DNA of 33,834 bases from Bifidobacteriaceae bacterium (GTDB taxonomy: Bacteria; Actinomycetota; Actinomycetes; Actinomycetales; WQXJ01). Numbering within the stretch: position 1 is the first letter of the stretch; each line of letters begins with the position of its first letter. Made by a program: the position numbers and the translations under genes. Below are positions 7,941 to 15,728 of the stretch, one piece after another. The DNA lies in NCBI GenBank assembly GCA_031272885.1, contig JAISSX010000063.1, forward strand, positions 1-33,834. Reading direction: 5' to 3'. The notes beneath the pieces were generated by a model. The model did no database searches. It was given only the letters and a program-made list of their open reading frames with translations, and had not been told where the DNA came from.

Positions 7941-10631
7941 ATGCCGAACCGACCCACCCGACTTTGTGCTGCCCTGTTTCTCTCGGCCATCCTGCCGGCT
8001 ACGTTGGCGGCCGGCCTGACCCTGGGCGTCCCGGCGGCATCGGGCACTGGGGACAGCGGCACCGCGGAGCCAACCATCACCAAGGTGGTAGACCCGGCCA
8101 CCATTGGCACCATGCCGCCGGCCACCCTGTCCACCCAGAACGTGGGCCGGATCTGGACCGACAAGACGGTCTCTACCGGCCCCATCGAACTGACCAGCGG
8201 TAACGCGGCAGTCCAGAACACCGGCGACTTCCTGGTGGCGCTGTCCGCCCTCTCGTCTTCCTCCCGGGTCACCGGCGTGGCCGAAACCCCATTGGACGTG
8301 GTCTTTGTCTTGGACCTGAGCGGCTCAATGTCGGATTCGATCTCGGCCGGTGACCCGGCTCCTAAGTATCAAACCCTGGTGCGGCTGCTGAACCAGGCGA
8401 TCGGCGACCTGATGAAGGCCAACCCGCTGAACCGGGTGGCGGTGGTGGGGTTCTCGGGCGCGCTGTGGCACCAGCCGGGCACGTTCCAGGACACCACCTT
8501 GTTCATGGACTTAGGCCACTACCCCCAGGCGGACACCTATTTCACCTACACCACCGGCGACATCCCGGTGGTGACGGCCAACTCGGTCAGCCGCGAGGTA
8601 ACCGGGGGCACCAATATCCAGGCCGGGCTGTACAAGGGGATGGAGTTGCTGACCGCTTCCAACCCTACGTACACGGACAGCAACGGGAGCGGCTACCGGG
8701 TGCCTTCGGTGGTGTTGGTGTCCGATGGCGCCCCCACCTTCACGCGCAACTCCGACACCTGGTGGAACCTGCCCGAGCCTGGCCTGAACACCGACTTGCA
8801 GGGCAATGGCCAGGACATCTACCCGGGCAACTCGTTCCTGGCGCTGCTGACCGCCAGCTTCATGAAAAAGAAGGTCGAGGAGAACTACAACCCTGGCTAC
8901 GTGCCCAGCAACGAGCCGACCAAGACCAAGATCTACACCGTGGGGGTTGGCCTAGGCGACAATTCCTCGGACCCGAACGATGCCAACCTGGCCGCCTACA
9001 CCCTTGATCCGAAGGGCCAAGCGGGGGTGGGCAACGCCATGTCCAACGCGGTGGAGGGGTACTGGACGGCCTATAGCGGCGGCGGCACCCCGGCCATCTG
9101 TGTGGACGGGGCCGCGGTGGGTAGCCCGTGCGACTCGGCCAAGGACTACACGGTGCAGCACCCCACCGGGACGGATGTGCCTTACGACCCGACCTCGCTG
9201 GCCTACAACGACCTGTTTACCCCGGTTGAGTCGGCCGACCAGTTGTGCGAAGCCTTCCGCAGTATCACCGACCACATCGTGGAGAACACCATGACGGTGC
9301 CAACCCGAGTGTGGGACGTGGACGGCAACGCCTCCGGCTACATCACGTTCACCGACCAACTGGGTGACTACATGGCGGTCAAGGACTTGGTGGCAGTGGC
9401 CTACGGCGACACGGTGTTCAGCGCCAAGACGACTACCACCAGCGGTGACACCACCACCTACGCCTTCCAGGGCACAGTCAACGCCAACACCATTTACCGG
9501 TATGGGGATGTCAGCCACATCATCATCCAGGTGACCCGTGGCGCTGTGGCCGACACGGTCAAGGTGCAGATCCCAGCGGCCCTGATCCCGTTGCGCGAAT
9601 ACGCGGTGTTGCTGGACGCCTCCGGGCAGATGGCGGCGCCCTTGACGGTGACCGACGCCTACCCCGTATCGGTTTTCTACACGGTCTCGTTGCGGGACGG
9701 CGTGGCGGCGGCGGTGGCGGCCCCCGGCGGCCCGGCCGATGCCGCCCTTAAGGCTTACGCGTCCGCCAACCGGGACGCTTCCGGCCAGGTGGCCTTCTAC
9801 ACCAACGCCTACGACCGAGCCACGGCCGGTGGTGCCGGCACCAAGGTGCCCGAAGAATCGAAGGGTCTGACCACGGCCACCTTCGAGCCGAATCCCGATG
9901 ACGCCCACTACTACTTCCTGAAGCCGGCCCAGCTCTATGCCGACGCGGCCTGTTCGGTGGCGGCGGTGCCGCCGTTCAACGCCGCCGGACCATACTGGTT
10001 CAAGCACAGTTACTACGAATCGGTTGGGGCAACTCAGGACGCCTGTGTCGAACTGGCCACCGGGGCCAGTGAACTGGCCGCCTACGCCGGCACCGATCAG
10101 AACGTCCAGGGCGTCTCGGAACATGACGGCGGGTTGTGGATCAACCGGCACACCAAACACGTCACGCAGGTCAGCTTCTTCGACCGGGCCAAGGACGTGA
10201 ACGCGACCGGCACGGCGGCCTGCGCCATTGTGCCGGCCGCCTGGGACGGCACCGACCTGTACACCGCCACCACCATGACGGTGCATCTGGGCAACAATGG
10301 GCGGCTATTGGTGGCGCCCCTGACCGAGCCGAGTTCGCCGGCGCCTTCGACGCCTTCGTCCCCTGCGCCGTCGGGCTCTGGCACGCCGCCGGCCTCGAGC
10401 GCACCGCCTAGTGGTGGCGCTTCGACGCCGGCGGAGTCATCTGCGCCGCCAACCGAGCCGACATCGCCTGGCGGCTCCTCTGGCACGCCGGTGGCGACGC
10501 AGGCAGGCAACAGCTTGCCGGTGACGGGTGTGAACCTGGCCGTGCCCATGTGGTGCGTGGTAATCAGCCTGTTCGTGGGTGCGTTGGCCTTGAGCATGGG
10601 GGCGCGCTACCGGGCTCGCCACCGCGCCTGA
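7941..10631 (+). CDS. Cell-wall-anchored VWA-domain surface protein (pilus-tip/adhesin-like)
   Basis: An 896-residue exported protein. Residues 1-33 form a signal peptide (Arg near the start, hydrophobic core, Ala-rich end). A von Willebrand A domain starts near residue 117; its metal site is visible as DLSGSMS (125-131), Thr in VTGGTNIQ (about 221-224) and Asp262 in VSDGAPT. A long beta-rich region follows. Residues about 795-855 are Pro/Ser/Thr/Ala-rich, a cell-wall spacer. The end is a sortase signal: LPVTG (859-863), a hydrophobic helix and a basic tail RYRARHRA. AAGGGGG just before the ATG is the ribosome site. Similar proteins in actinobacteria act as adhesins or pilus tips; no sortase or shaft pilin is adjacent, so ligand and partners are unknown. 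Confidence 0.88.
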   Translation: MPNRPTRLCAALFLSAILPATLAAGLTLGVPAASGTGDSGTAEPTITKVVDPATIGTMPPATLSTQNVGRIWTDKTVSTGPIELTSGNAAVQNTGDFLVALSALSSSSRVTGVAETPLDVVFVLDLSGSMSDSISAGDPAPKYQTLVRLLNQAIGDLMKANPLNRVAVVGFSGALWHQPGTFQDTTLFMDLGHYPQADTYFTYTTGDIPVVTANSVSREVTGGTNIQAGLYKGMELLTASNPTYTDSNGSGYRVPSVVLVSDGAPTFTRNSDTWWNLPEPGLNTDLQGNGQDIYPGNSFLALLTASFMKKKVEENYNPGYVPSNEPTKTKIYTVGVGLGDNSSDPNDANLAAYTLDPKGQAGVGNAMSNAVEGYWTAYSGGGTPAICVDGAAVGSPCDSAKDYTVQHPTGTDVPYDPTSLAYNDLFTPVESADQLCEAFRSITDHIVENTMTVPTRVWDVDGNASGYITFTDQLGDYMAVKDLVAVAYGDTVFSAKTTTTSGDTTTYAFQGTVNANTIYRYGDVSHIIIQVTRGAVADTVKVQIPAALIPLREYAVLLDASGQMAAPLTVTDAYPVSVFYTVSLRDGVAAAVAAPGGPADAALKAYASANRDASGQVAFYTNAYDRATAGGAGTKVPEESKGLTTATFEPNPDDAHYYFLKPAQLYADAACSVAAVPPFNAAGPYWFKHSYYESVGATQDACVELATGASELAAYAGTDQNVQGVSEHDGGLWINRHTKHVTQVSFFDRAKDVNATGTAACAIVPAAWDGTDLYTATTMTVHLGNNGRLLVAPLTEPSSPAPSTPSSPAPSGSGTPPASSAPPSGGASTPAESSAPPTEPTSPGGSSGTPVATQAGNSLPVTGVNLAVPMWCVVISLFVGALALSMGARYRARHRA

Positions 10632-10661
10632 CTCCACTTCCGCCCGGCCGGAGCCCCCTCC

Positions 10662-10795
10662 CTCGCGAAAGGTCACTTTCCCGTCACGAAAGGTCAATTC
10701 CGTTTCCAACGGCACCCGCGGCCAAGGCTCTGACCTGGGGTTATGCCGTCAGCGAAACCACCCGCGGCAACAGAATTGACCTTTCGTGAGGGAAG
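10662..10795. repeat. GAAAGGTCA doublet and large inverted repeat after the VWA gene
   Basis: Positions 10662-10703 carry two CGAAAGGTCA motifs 21 bp apart (at 10666 and 10687). The 42-bp block matches 33541-33582, downstream of rne, at 38 of 42 positions. The second motif pairs with a reverse copy: CACGAAAGGTCAATTC (10685-10700) against GAATTGACCTTTCGTG (10773-10788), a perfect 16-bp stem around a 72-nt loop. There is no T-run, so it is not a classical terminator. It could be an mRNA 3'-end hairpin or a small dispersed element. Confidence 0.75.
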
Positions 10796-10846
10796 TCATC
10801 CCGGGCGTGGTCGTCCGTCATCCCGGGCTTGACCCGGGATCTTCGC
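10796..10846. repeat. GTCATCCCGGG repeat, half copy plus full copy
   Basis: A half copy, GTCATCCCGGGCGTGG, starts at 10796. A full 30-bp copy occupies 10817-10846 and contains the hairpin TCCCGGG-CTTGA-CCCGGGA. The same half-plus-full arrangement recurs at 33594-33643 (27 of 30 positions match in the full copy). Short repeats of this look are scattered through many bacterial genomes; family assignment needs a database. Confidence 0.7.
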
Positions 10847-10878
10847 CGTCAGCGGCCCCAGCCGGGAGCGTCAACGAA

Positions 10879-11102
10879 CCGGAGAGAGTTCCGGTAGCTC
10901 TAGGGCCCGTCGAGGCCGATCCGGAGAGATTTTCGGCAGTTTTCGGGCCCAGATCCACCAAGCGGAGAGAGTTCCGGTAGTTCTGGAGCGCCAGAACTAC
11001 CGGAACTCTCTCCGCCTGGCCTGGACGGGCTTCAGGACTACCAGAAGTCTCTCCGGATCGCCGTATTGGGCCTGGTTGACTACCGGAAGTCTCTCCGGAT
11101 CG
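10879..11102. repeat. Mirrored array A of a 42-bp unit
   Basis: Three forward units (CGGAGAGA starts at 10922 and 10963, preceded by one at 10880) are followed by three reverse units whose CTCCG ends at 11014, 11055 and 11097. The period is 41-42 bp on both sides and the copies are symmetric to the base around 10988.5. The central pair is a perfect 25-bp hairpin (10962-10986 with 10991-11015) with the 4-nt loop AGCG. The unit core reads GGAGAGASTTCCGGTAGT, followed by GGCCC and often CGATC. No gene is credible here. Confidence 0.85.
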
Positions 11103-11130
11103 CCGGGGCGGACGCCATCGGGCACCGGGG

Positions 11131-11400
11131 GGGAGAGAGAGTTGCTGCGCCGCCAGGGCCCAGAACGATCCCCGGGTAGAGAGTCGTTGCGCCGCCAGGG
11201 CCCAGAACGATCCCCGGGGTAGAGACTTGTTGCAGCAACGGAGCCCAGGACGATCCCCGGGTAGAGAGTTGTTGCGCCGAATCGGCCGGATTCGGCCATG
11301 GGGTAGAGACTTGTTGCACTTCCAGGCCCGAGAATCGGCAACAAGTCTCTACCCAAGGGGCCGACAGGGCCCGGCAGGACTGCAACAAGTCTCTGCCCAA
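11131..11400. repeat. Mirrored array B of a related 42-bp unit
   Basis: Five forward units with core GGTAGAGASTTGTTGC (GASTT at 11139, 11181, 11224, 11266, 11308; spacing 42, 43, 42, 42) are followed by two reverse units (AAGTC ends at 11347 and 11391). Between cores the sequence AGGGCCCAGAACGATCCCC recurs at two junctions and in altered form at a third. The last forward and first reverse core form a perfect 17-bp stem (11301-11317 with 11338-11354). The shared GAGAGASTT, GGCCC and CGATC blocks show that arrays A and B are diverged forms of one unit. Confidence 0.85.
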
Positions 11401-11454
11401 GGGTCCGGCGGTGGGCTGCCGGCGGTCGGTAGACTCGCGGGCGGGAGAGAGCCC

Positions 11455-12447
11455 ATGAGTTTTGACCTATATGTCTACGCCCGTGAACCCCTGCCGGACG
11501 CCGAGTGGCCGTTGCTAGTGGGGGATGGTTTGTTTGCCGACGTAGAGCCGGGAAGGATCTGGGTCGCCTTCGTTGACGTTGCCACAGGGGAGATTATTGG
11601 CGGCGCCTCTGGCCCGTTGGCGGTCGATGAGGAGGACGATGAGGAACAAAGGCTCCCCTATGAACTGCAGGATGCGTCCGGCGTCAGGTGGGTCTACGAA
11701 TTCAATTGCAGCTTTGAATATCACTGCTTGTTGCGCACGACGGAAGTGGCCGAGCGGCTGGCGGAGCGCCTAGAAGGCTGGCAGTACGACCCCCAGAACG
11801 ACCTGTTGTACGGTCCAGATGGCGACCCGATAGAGCGGAAGATCACGCCGGAGGAAGAGAAGGATGCCTCGGCGGAGGCCTTCATCCAGGCGCTGCCGGG
11901 CGGTTGGCGGACAGCAAAGCGGGTGGCGCTAGTGGTGATGGGCCTGTTCGGTGCTGCGTTTGCTGTGAGCCTGATCGCCTGGCTGATTCTGGAAGCGCTC
12001 GTAGGCACAGGAGTCCACAAGGCGGAGCACCTCGATGTCTTGCGCTTCAGCGGTGGTTGCCTGGCGGCCGGGTGCGTGGCGGATCTGGTCTGGGCCTGGT
12101 TGGGGGACCGCTACAGCGCACAGGTGCGCCGCTCGCTGCCGGCCTGGCACGCCGCCAACCCGCGCTGGCGGTCTGTGCCCAAGGTGTACCGCAAGTACGC
12201 CAAGGAAGGCGGCAGCCTGGTGGGGCACATTTGTCTTCCTGTTTTCCCGTTGTTGATATTGGCGCCAATTCTTGCCTTCGCGCCCCTTGGGGTTGATGGC
12301 ATGCCGTGGTGGTGGGTGCCGATGTGCCTGGCAGTGATCGCGGCATGCGTCTTGGTGATGTGGCTGCTAGGAAGCGCCGACAGCCGCCGCGTCAAGCGCC
12401 AAGAGGAGTTCCAGGATGCCGTCTTCCACCCCAACAAGGAGACATGA
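11455..12447 (+). CDS. Hypothetical four-TM membrane protein
   Basis: I do not recognise a named family. The 330-residue protein has a soluble, acidic N-terminal part of about 150 residues (MSFDLYVYAREPLPDAEW at the start, an EEDDEE run near residue 60), then four hydrophobic segments at roughly 157-182, 197-216, 257-278 and 285-306, with a basic loop (RRSLPAWHAANPRWRS) between the second and third. The MSFDLYVY opening resembles small proteins sometimes found as immunity or DUF proteins, but this is weak. GGGAGAG at 11443 is the ribosome site; TAGACT at 11430 is a possible -10. The frame is open upstream to 11227 only through the repeat array, so ATG 11455 is preferred. Its stop overlaps the rpmB terminator. 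Confidence 0.75.
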   Translation: MSFDLYVYAREPLPDAEWPLLVGDGLFADVEPGRIWVAFVDVATGEIIGGASGPLAVDEEDDEEQRLPYELQDASGVRWVYEFNCSFEYHCLLRTTEVAERLAERLEGWQYDPQNDLLYGPDGDPIERKITPEEEKDASAEAFIQALPGGWRTAKRVALVVMGLFGAAFAVSLIAWLILEALVGTGVHKAEHLDVLRFSGGCLAAGCVADLVWAWLGDRYSAQVRRSLPAWHAANPRWRSVPKVYRKYAKEGGSLVGHICLPVFPLLILAPILAFAPLGVDGMPWWWVPMCLAVIAACVLVMWLLGSADSRRVKRQEEFQDAVFHPNKET

Positions 12448-12475
12448 AAAAGCCCGGGCCACCTGAGCCCGGGCT
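12446..12475 (-). terminator. Rho-independent terminator of rpmB
   Basis: Perfect 9-bp stem AGCCCGGGC (12451-12459) and GCCCGGGCT (12467-12475) with a 7-nt loop. Read on the minus strand the stem is followed by TTTTT, so it ends the rpmB transcript 23 bp past its stop. On the plus strand no T-run follows, so it probably does not terminate the gene ending at 12447. Confidence 0.85.
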
Positions 12476-12497
12476 GCTTCGCTGCGACCAGCGGCGG

Positions 12498-12683
12498 CTA
12501 GCGCGCCACCTTGCCGGCCTTGATGCACCGCGTGCAGACGTACTGCCGCTTGGGGGTGCCGCCAACCACGGTGCGGACCCGCTGGATGTTGGGGTTCCAG
12601 CGCCGCTTGGTCCGACGGTGCGAGTGGGACACGCTGAAGCCGAAGCCGGGGCCCTTGCCGCAAATATCGCACGTAGCAGCCAC
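12498..12683 (-). CDS. rpmB: 50S ribosomal protein L28
   Basis: L28 is a small structural protein of the large ribosomal subunit. The 61-residue protein starts at GTG (12683, minus strand) with AGGAG eight bases upstream and reads [20 protein letters not shown]. It has the zinc-ribbon form: CDIC near the N-terminus and CTRC near the C-terminus, so it is the C+ paralogue. The [12 protein letters not shown] core is typical. It is divergent from recG, the common actinobacterial arrangement. An open frame extends upstream to 12743 but the extension is not ribosomal. In zinc-responsive actinobacteria a C- copy may exist elsewhere; this is family knowledge. Confidence 0.97.
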   Translation of the reverse strand: MAATCDICGKGPGFGFSVSHSHRRTKRRWNPNIQRVRTVVGGTPKRQYVCTRCIKAGKVAR

Positions 12684-12741
12684 GATCGTTCTCCTGGAAG
12701 TTTGGGATGGTTCCGCGCCGGGCGTGGAAGACAACCTGCAC

Positions 12742-12771
12742 ATCTTAGCCCATCAGGCCGGGAACGCCCAA
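12742..12771 (-). promoter_or_regulatory. rpmB promoter
   Basis: On the minus strand TTGGGC (12771-12766) and TAAGAT (12747-12742) form -35 and -10 boxes 18 bp apart, giving a 5' leader of about 50 bases before the rpmB GTG. Good match by eye; not tested. Confidence 0.6.
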
Positions 12772-12820
12772 CTGAAGGACCGACCGCCCACCCGACCGCC
12801 CACCCAACCGCGCGGCCACC

Positions 12821-12848
12821 TTACCGTGTCGGTGGTGCCGACTAACCT
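12821..12848 (+). promoter_or_regulatory. recG promoter, probably leaderless
   Basis: TTACCG (12821-12826) and TAACCT (12843-12848) are 16 bp apart, and the recG ATG at 12856 follows the -10 after exactly 7 bases. There is no ribosome site in between. Just upstream, 12779-12807 has a tandem CCGCCCACCCGA-like repeat. Confidence 0.45.
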
Positions 12849-12855
12849 GGCAGGC

Positions 12856-15123
12856 ATGGGTTCTTTCCTGGACGCGCCGCTGGCCAAGCTGTTGGGCCGG
12901 GGCGCGGCCGCCTTGGACAAGGCCTTCGGCTACCGCACCAACGAGGATCTGCTGCGCCACCTGCCCCGCCGCTACGAGGACCCGGCCACACCAACCGACC
13001 TGAGCGGCCTGCGCCTGGGGGAGAACGTGGCGGTGATGGCCCGTGTGGCCGCCGCTTCCGCCCGGCCCATCCAGGGCCGCGGCCTGACGCTCTTCACGGC
13101 GCGCGTGACCGATGACGTTCGCTCGCTCACCCTGACGTTCTTCCTTAAGCGCCAATGGACGGTTGACTGGTATCAGAACGCCTTCCGCCAGGGCCGCATG
13201 GGCTTGTTCACCGGCACGGTGGAGGCCTACCGCGGCAAGCTCCAACTGGTCCACCCGGCCGTGTTGTGGGTGGGCCGGGATGAACAGGACCAGGAAGCCG
13301 CCTTCATCGAGGCCGGCAAACCTACGCCGGTCTACCCTGCCACCGCCAGTTTGACCTCGCCCAAGATTGCCGGCGCCATCCAAACCCTGCTGGGTGCCTT
13401 GGGCAGCGACGAACTGCCGGACCCGCTACCGCCACGACTGCTCCACCAGCGCGGCCTGCCGTCGTTGACGCACGCCTTCCACCTGGTCCACCACCCAGCG
13501 GCCGATGCCGAGTGGCGCCTGGCGCGGGACCGCTTCCGTTTCGAAGAGGCCTACGTGCTCCAGGTGGCCCTGGCCCGGCGTCGGCGTGAACTGGCCGCCG
13601 TCCCCGCCGTCGCCCGGCCGCGCGCGGAGGGCCCCGGCAGCCTGTTGGCCCGGTTCGATGCCGCCCTGCCCTTCACCCTGACCCAAGCCCAGCGCCAAGT
13701 GGGGGAGAAGATCGCCGAACTCCTGGCGCTGCCCACGCCCATGAACCAGTTGTTGCAGGGCGATGTGGGCAGCGGCAAGACGGTGGTGGCGCTGCGGGCC
13801 GCCCTGCAGGTGGTGGCGGCCGGTGGCCAAGTGGCCCTGCTCGCGCCCACCGAGGTCCTGGCGGCCCAGCACTGCCAGACCATCCGCAACCTCCTCGGTC
13901 CCCTGGGAGAAGAGGGGCTGCTCGCAACTGGAGGGGACGGCATCGGGCTCAGGTTGTTGACCGGCTCGTTGACCCCCAAGGCGAAGGCGGCGGTGCTGGC
14001 GGACATGGCGACGGGCCGGGCCGGCCTGGTGGTGGGCACCCACGCCCTGCTGCAAGAGGCGGTGGCGTTCCACGACCTTGGCCTGGTGGTGGTGGATGAG
14101 CAGCACCGCTTCGGCGTGGAGCAGCGCGATGCGTTGCGTTCCCGGGCCGATGTCGCCCCCCACCTCCTGGTCATGACCGCCACGCCGATTCCGCGCACCG
14201 TGGCCATGACGGTGTTTGGTGACCTTGGGGTGTTGGTGCTAGGCCAGGCGCCGCCGGGACGTAGCCCGGTCAGCACGGTTTGGGTCAACCCGGGCGAGCA
14301 TCCGAGTTGGCTGAGCCGGGTCTGGGAACGGGTGGCCGAGGAGGTGGCGGCCGGCCACCGGGCCTTCGTGGTCTGCCCCGCCATCGAGCCGGGTCAGGTG
14401 GAGGAGGGCACCGACCTGATCGACGACGAAACGCCGGGGGAGTGGGGCGGCGTCGAGGAAGGCGCCCTGGCCTTCCCCTTGCCGGGCACGCCGCCGCCGG
14501 CGCCGCGCCGCCCGCCCGTTTCGGTTGCCGAAACTCTGGACAAACTGGCCGCCACCCCGTGCCTGCAGGGTGTCAAGCTGGCGGCCCTGCACGGCCGGTT
14601 GCCGGCCGAGGTTAAGGACCGGACCATGGCGGCCTTCGCGGCCGGCCAGATCGACGTCTTGGTGGCTACCACCGTGATCGAGGTGGGCATCGACATTCCG
14701 GCCGCCACCGCCCTGGTGGTGTTGGATGCGGACCGGTTTGGGCTGTCCCAGTTGCATCAGTTGCGCGGCCGGGTAGGCCGGGGCGAAGCTGCCGGGGTTT
14801 GCCTGCTGGTGTCCGAAGCCGCCGCCGGTTCGGTGGCGGCCAGCCGGCTGGAGGCCATGGTGGCCACCACGGACGGCTTCCAGTTGGCGGAGGTGGATCT
14901 GGAGAACCGGCACGAAGGCGACATTCTGGGCGCCGCCCAGTCCGGCAACCGGTCCGCCTTGAGGCTGCTGCGGGTGGTGAAGGACGCCGGGCTGATCGGC
15001 GAGGCCCGTGTGGCGGCCGAGGCCCTAGTGGCCGAAGACCCTACCCTGGCCGGCTATCCGGCCTTGGCGGCAGCGGTGGAACGCGTGGTGGGTGAACGCG
15101 AAGACTTCTTGGAGCGGGGGTGA
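12856..15123 (+). CDS. recG: ATP-dependent DNA helicase RecG
   Basis: RecG is a double-stranded DNA translocase that remodels stalled forks and Holliday junctions. The protein is about 755 residues. The N-terminal wedge (OB-fold) domain covers roughly residues 1-200. Helicase motifs follow: Walker A GDVGSGKT, the DEQH box in VVVDEQHRFG, motif III TATPIPRT, and in the second RecA lobe DVLVATTVIEVGIDIP and QLRGRVGRG. A Pro/Glu-rich insert sits in the second lobe (EEGTDLIDDETPGEWGG). The open frame extends upstream to 12511 through rpmB antisense; ATG 12856 fits the family start and the leaderless promoter. The next gene, rsmD, begins 10 bases after its stop. Confidence 0.95.
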   Translation: MGSFLDAPLAKLLGRGAAALDKAFGYRTNEDLLRHLPRRYEDPATPTDLSGLRLGENVAVMARVAAASARPIQGRGLTLFTARVTDDVRSLTLTFFLKRQWTVDWYQNAFRQGRMGLFTGTVEAYRGKLQLVHPAVLWVGRDEQDQEAAFIEAGKPTPVYPATASLTSPKIAGAIQTLLGALGSDELPDPLPPRLLHQRGLPSLTHAFHLVHHPAADAEWRLARDRFRFEEAYVLQVALARRRRELAAVPAVARPRAEGPGSLLARFDAALPFTLTQAQRQVGEKIAELLALPTPMNQLLQGDVGSGKTVVALRAALQVVAAGGQVALLAPTEVLAAQHCQTIRNLLGPLGEEGLLATGGDGIGLRLLTGSLTPKAKAAVLADMATGRAGLVVGTHALLQEAVAFHDLGLVVVDEQHRFGVEQRDALRSRADVAPHLLVMTATPIPRTVAMTVFGDLGVLVLGQAPPGRSPVSTVWVNPGEHPSWLSRVWERVAEEVAAGHRAFVVCPAIEPGQVEEGTDLIDDETPGEWGGVEEGALAFPLPGTPPPAPRRPPVSVAETLDKLAATPCLQGVKLAALHGRLPAEVKDRTMAAFAAGQIDVLVATTVIEVGIDIPAATALVVLDADRFGLSQLHQLRGRVGRGEAAGVCLLVSEAAAGSVAASRLEAMVATTDGFQLAEVDLENRHEGDILGAAQSGNRSALRLLRVVKDAGLIGEARVAAEALVAEDPTLAGYPALAAAVERVVGEREDFLERG

Positions 15124-15133
15124 CGGGAGGCCC

Positions 15134-15718
15134 GTGACGCGCATCATTGCCGGCAGCGCCAGGGGGCGTGAGTTGAAGGTGCCGGCCAAGGGCACCCGGC
15201 CCACCTCGGCCCGGGTGCGTGAGGCGATGTTCTCGCTGCTGGAAGCCCGTTTGGGCGGGCCGGGTGGCTGGAACGACCTGGCCGTGCTGGACCTTTATGC
15301 CGGGTCCGGGTCGCTGGGGCTGGAGGCGGCTAGCCGGGGGGCATCCAGGGTGGTGCTGGTGGATTCGGCCCGGGCGGCGGCCCGGGTGGCGCAGGCCAAT
15401 GCCGCCGCGCTTGGTTTGGATGATGTGGTGACGGTGCTGGCGGTTAAGGCCGAGGCCGTGGCGGCGGGTGCCCGCCTACCGGGCCTGGATCAGCCGTTCG
15501 ATCTGGTGTTGCTGGATCCGCCCTACGCGGTGGGCCCAGCCGAACTGGGCGACGTCCTGGCCGGCCTGGCCGCCCACAAGCTGGTTCTGCCGGACAGCCT
15601 GGTGGTGCAAGAGCGCGCCAAGAAGACTGTTGCCCCACCCTGGCCGCACGGCTGGGAAGTGCTGCCGCCGCGCACCTACGGCGACACCGTGCTCCACCTG
15701 GCCCAAGTCTGCCCATGA
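15134..15718 (+). CDS. rsmD: 16S rRNA (guanine-966-N2)-methyltransferase
   Basis: RsmD methylates G966 of 16S rRNA during small-subunit assembly, using SAM. The 194-residue protein has the family opening RIIAGSARGRELKVP, the RPTSARVREAMFS segment, the SAM-binding loop LDLYAGSGSLGLEA and the catalytic LLDPPY motif near residue 126. GTG 15134 is preceded by GGGAGG; a frame open from 15092 overlaps recG and is rejected. It precedes coaD as in most bacteria. Confidence 0.94.
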   Translation: MTRIIAGSARGRELKVPAKGTRPTSARVREAMFSLLEARLGGPGGWNDLAVLDLYAGSGSLGLEAASRGASRVVLVDSARAAARVAQANAAALGLDDVVTVLAVKAEAVAAGARLPGLDQPFDLVLLDPPYAVGPAELGDVLAGLAAHKLVLPDSLVVQERAKKTVAPPWPHGWEVLPPRTYGDTVLHLAQVCP

Positions 15719-15728
15719 GGGGCGTGTC

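Noticed and set aside
8952-10286. 444-codon minus-strand frame opposite the VWA gene
   Set aside because: His/Val/Gly-rich shadow without motifs; the plus-strand protein has signal peptide, VWA and LPVTG.
10997-11400. Two minus-strand open frames reading repeats such as LYPGDRSGPWRR
   Set aside because: They are translations of the 42-bp repeat arrays, keep frame only because 42 is a multiple of 3, and have no start signals.
10879-11400. CRISPR array
   Set aside because: Units occur in both orientations, differ from each other, and the intervening sequence is partly repeated; there are no cas genes.
12306-12855. Plus-strand frames across rpmB, including a long N-terminal extension of recG
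   Set aside because: They are antisense to rpmB, whose zinc-ribbon protein is certain; recG starts at 12856.
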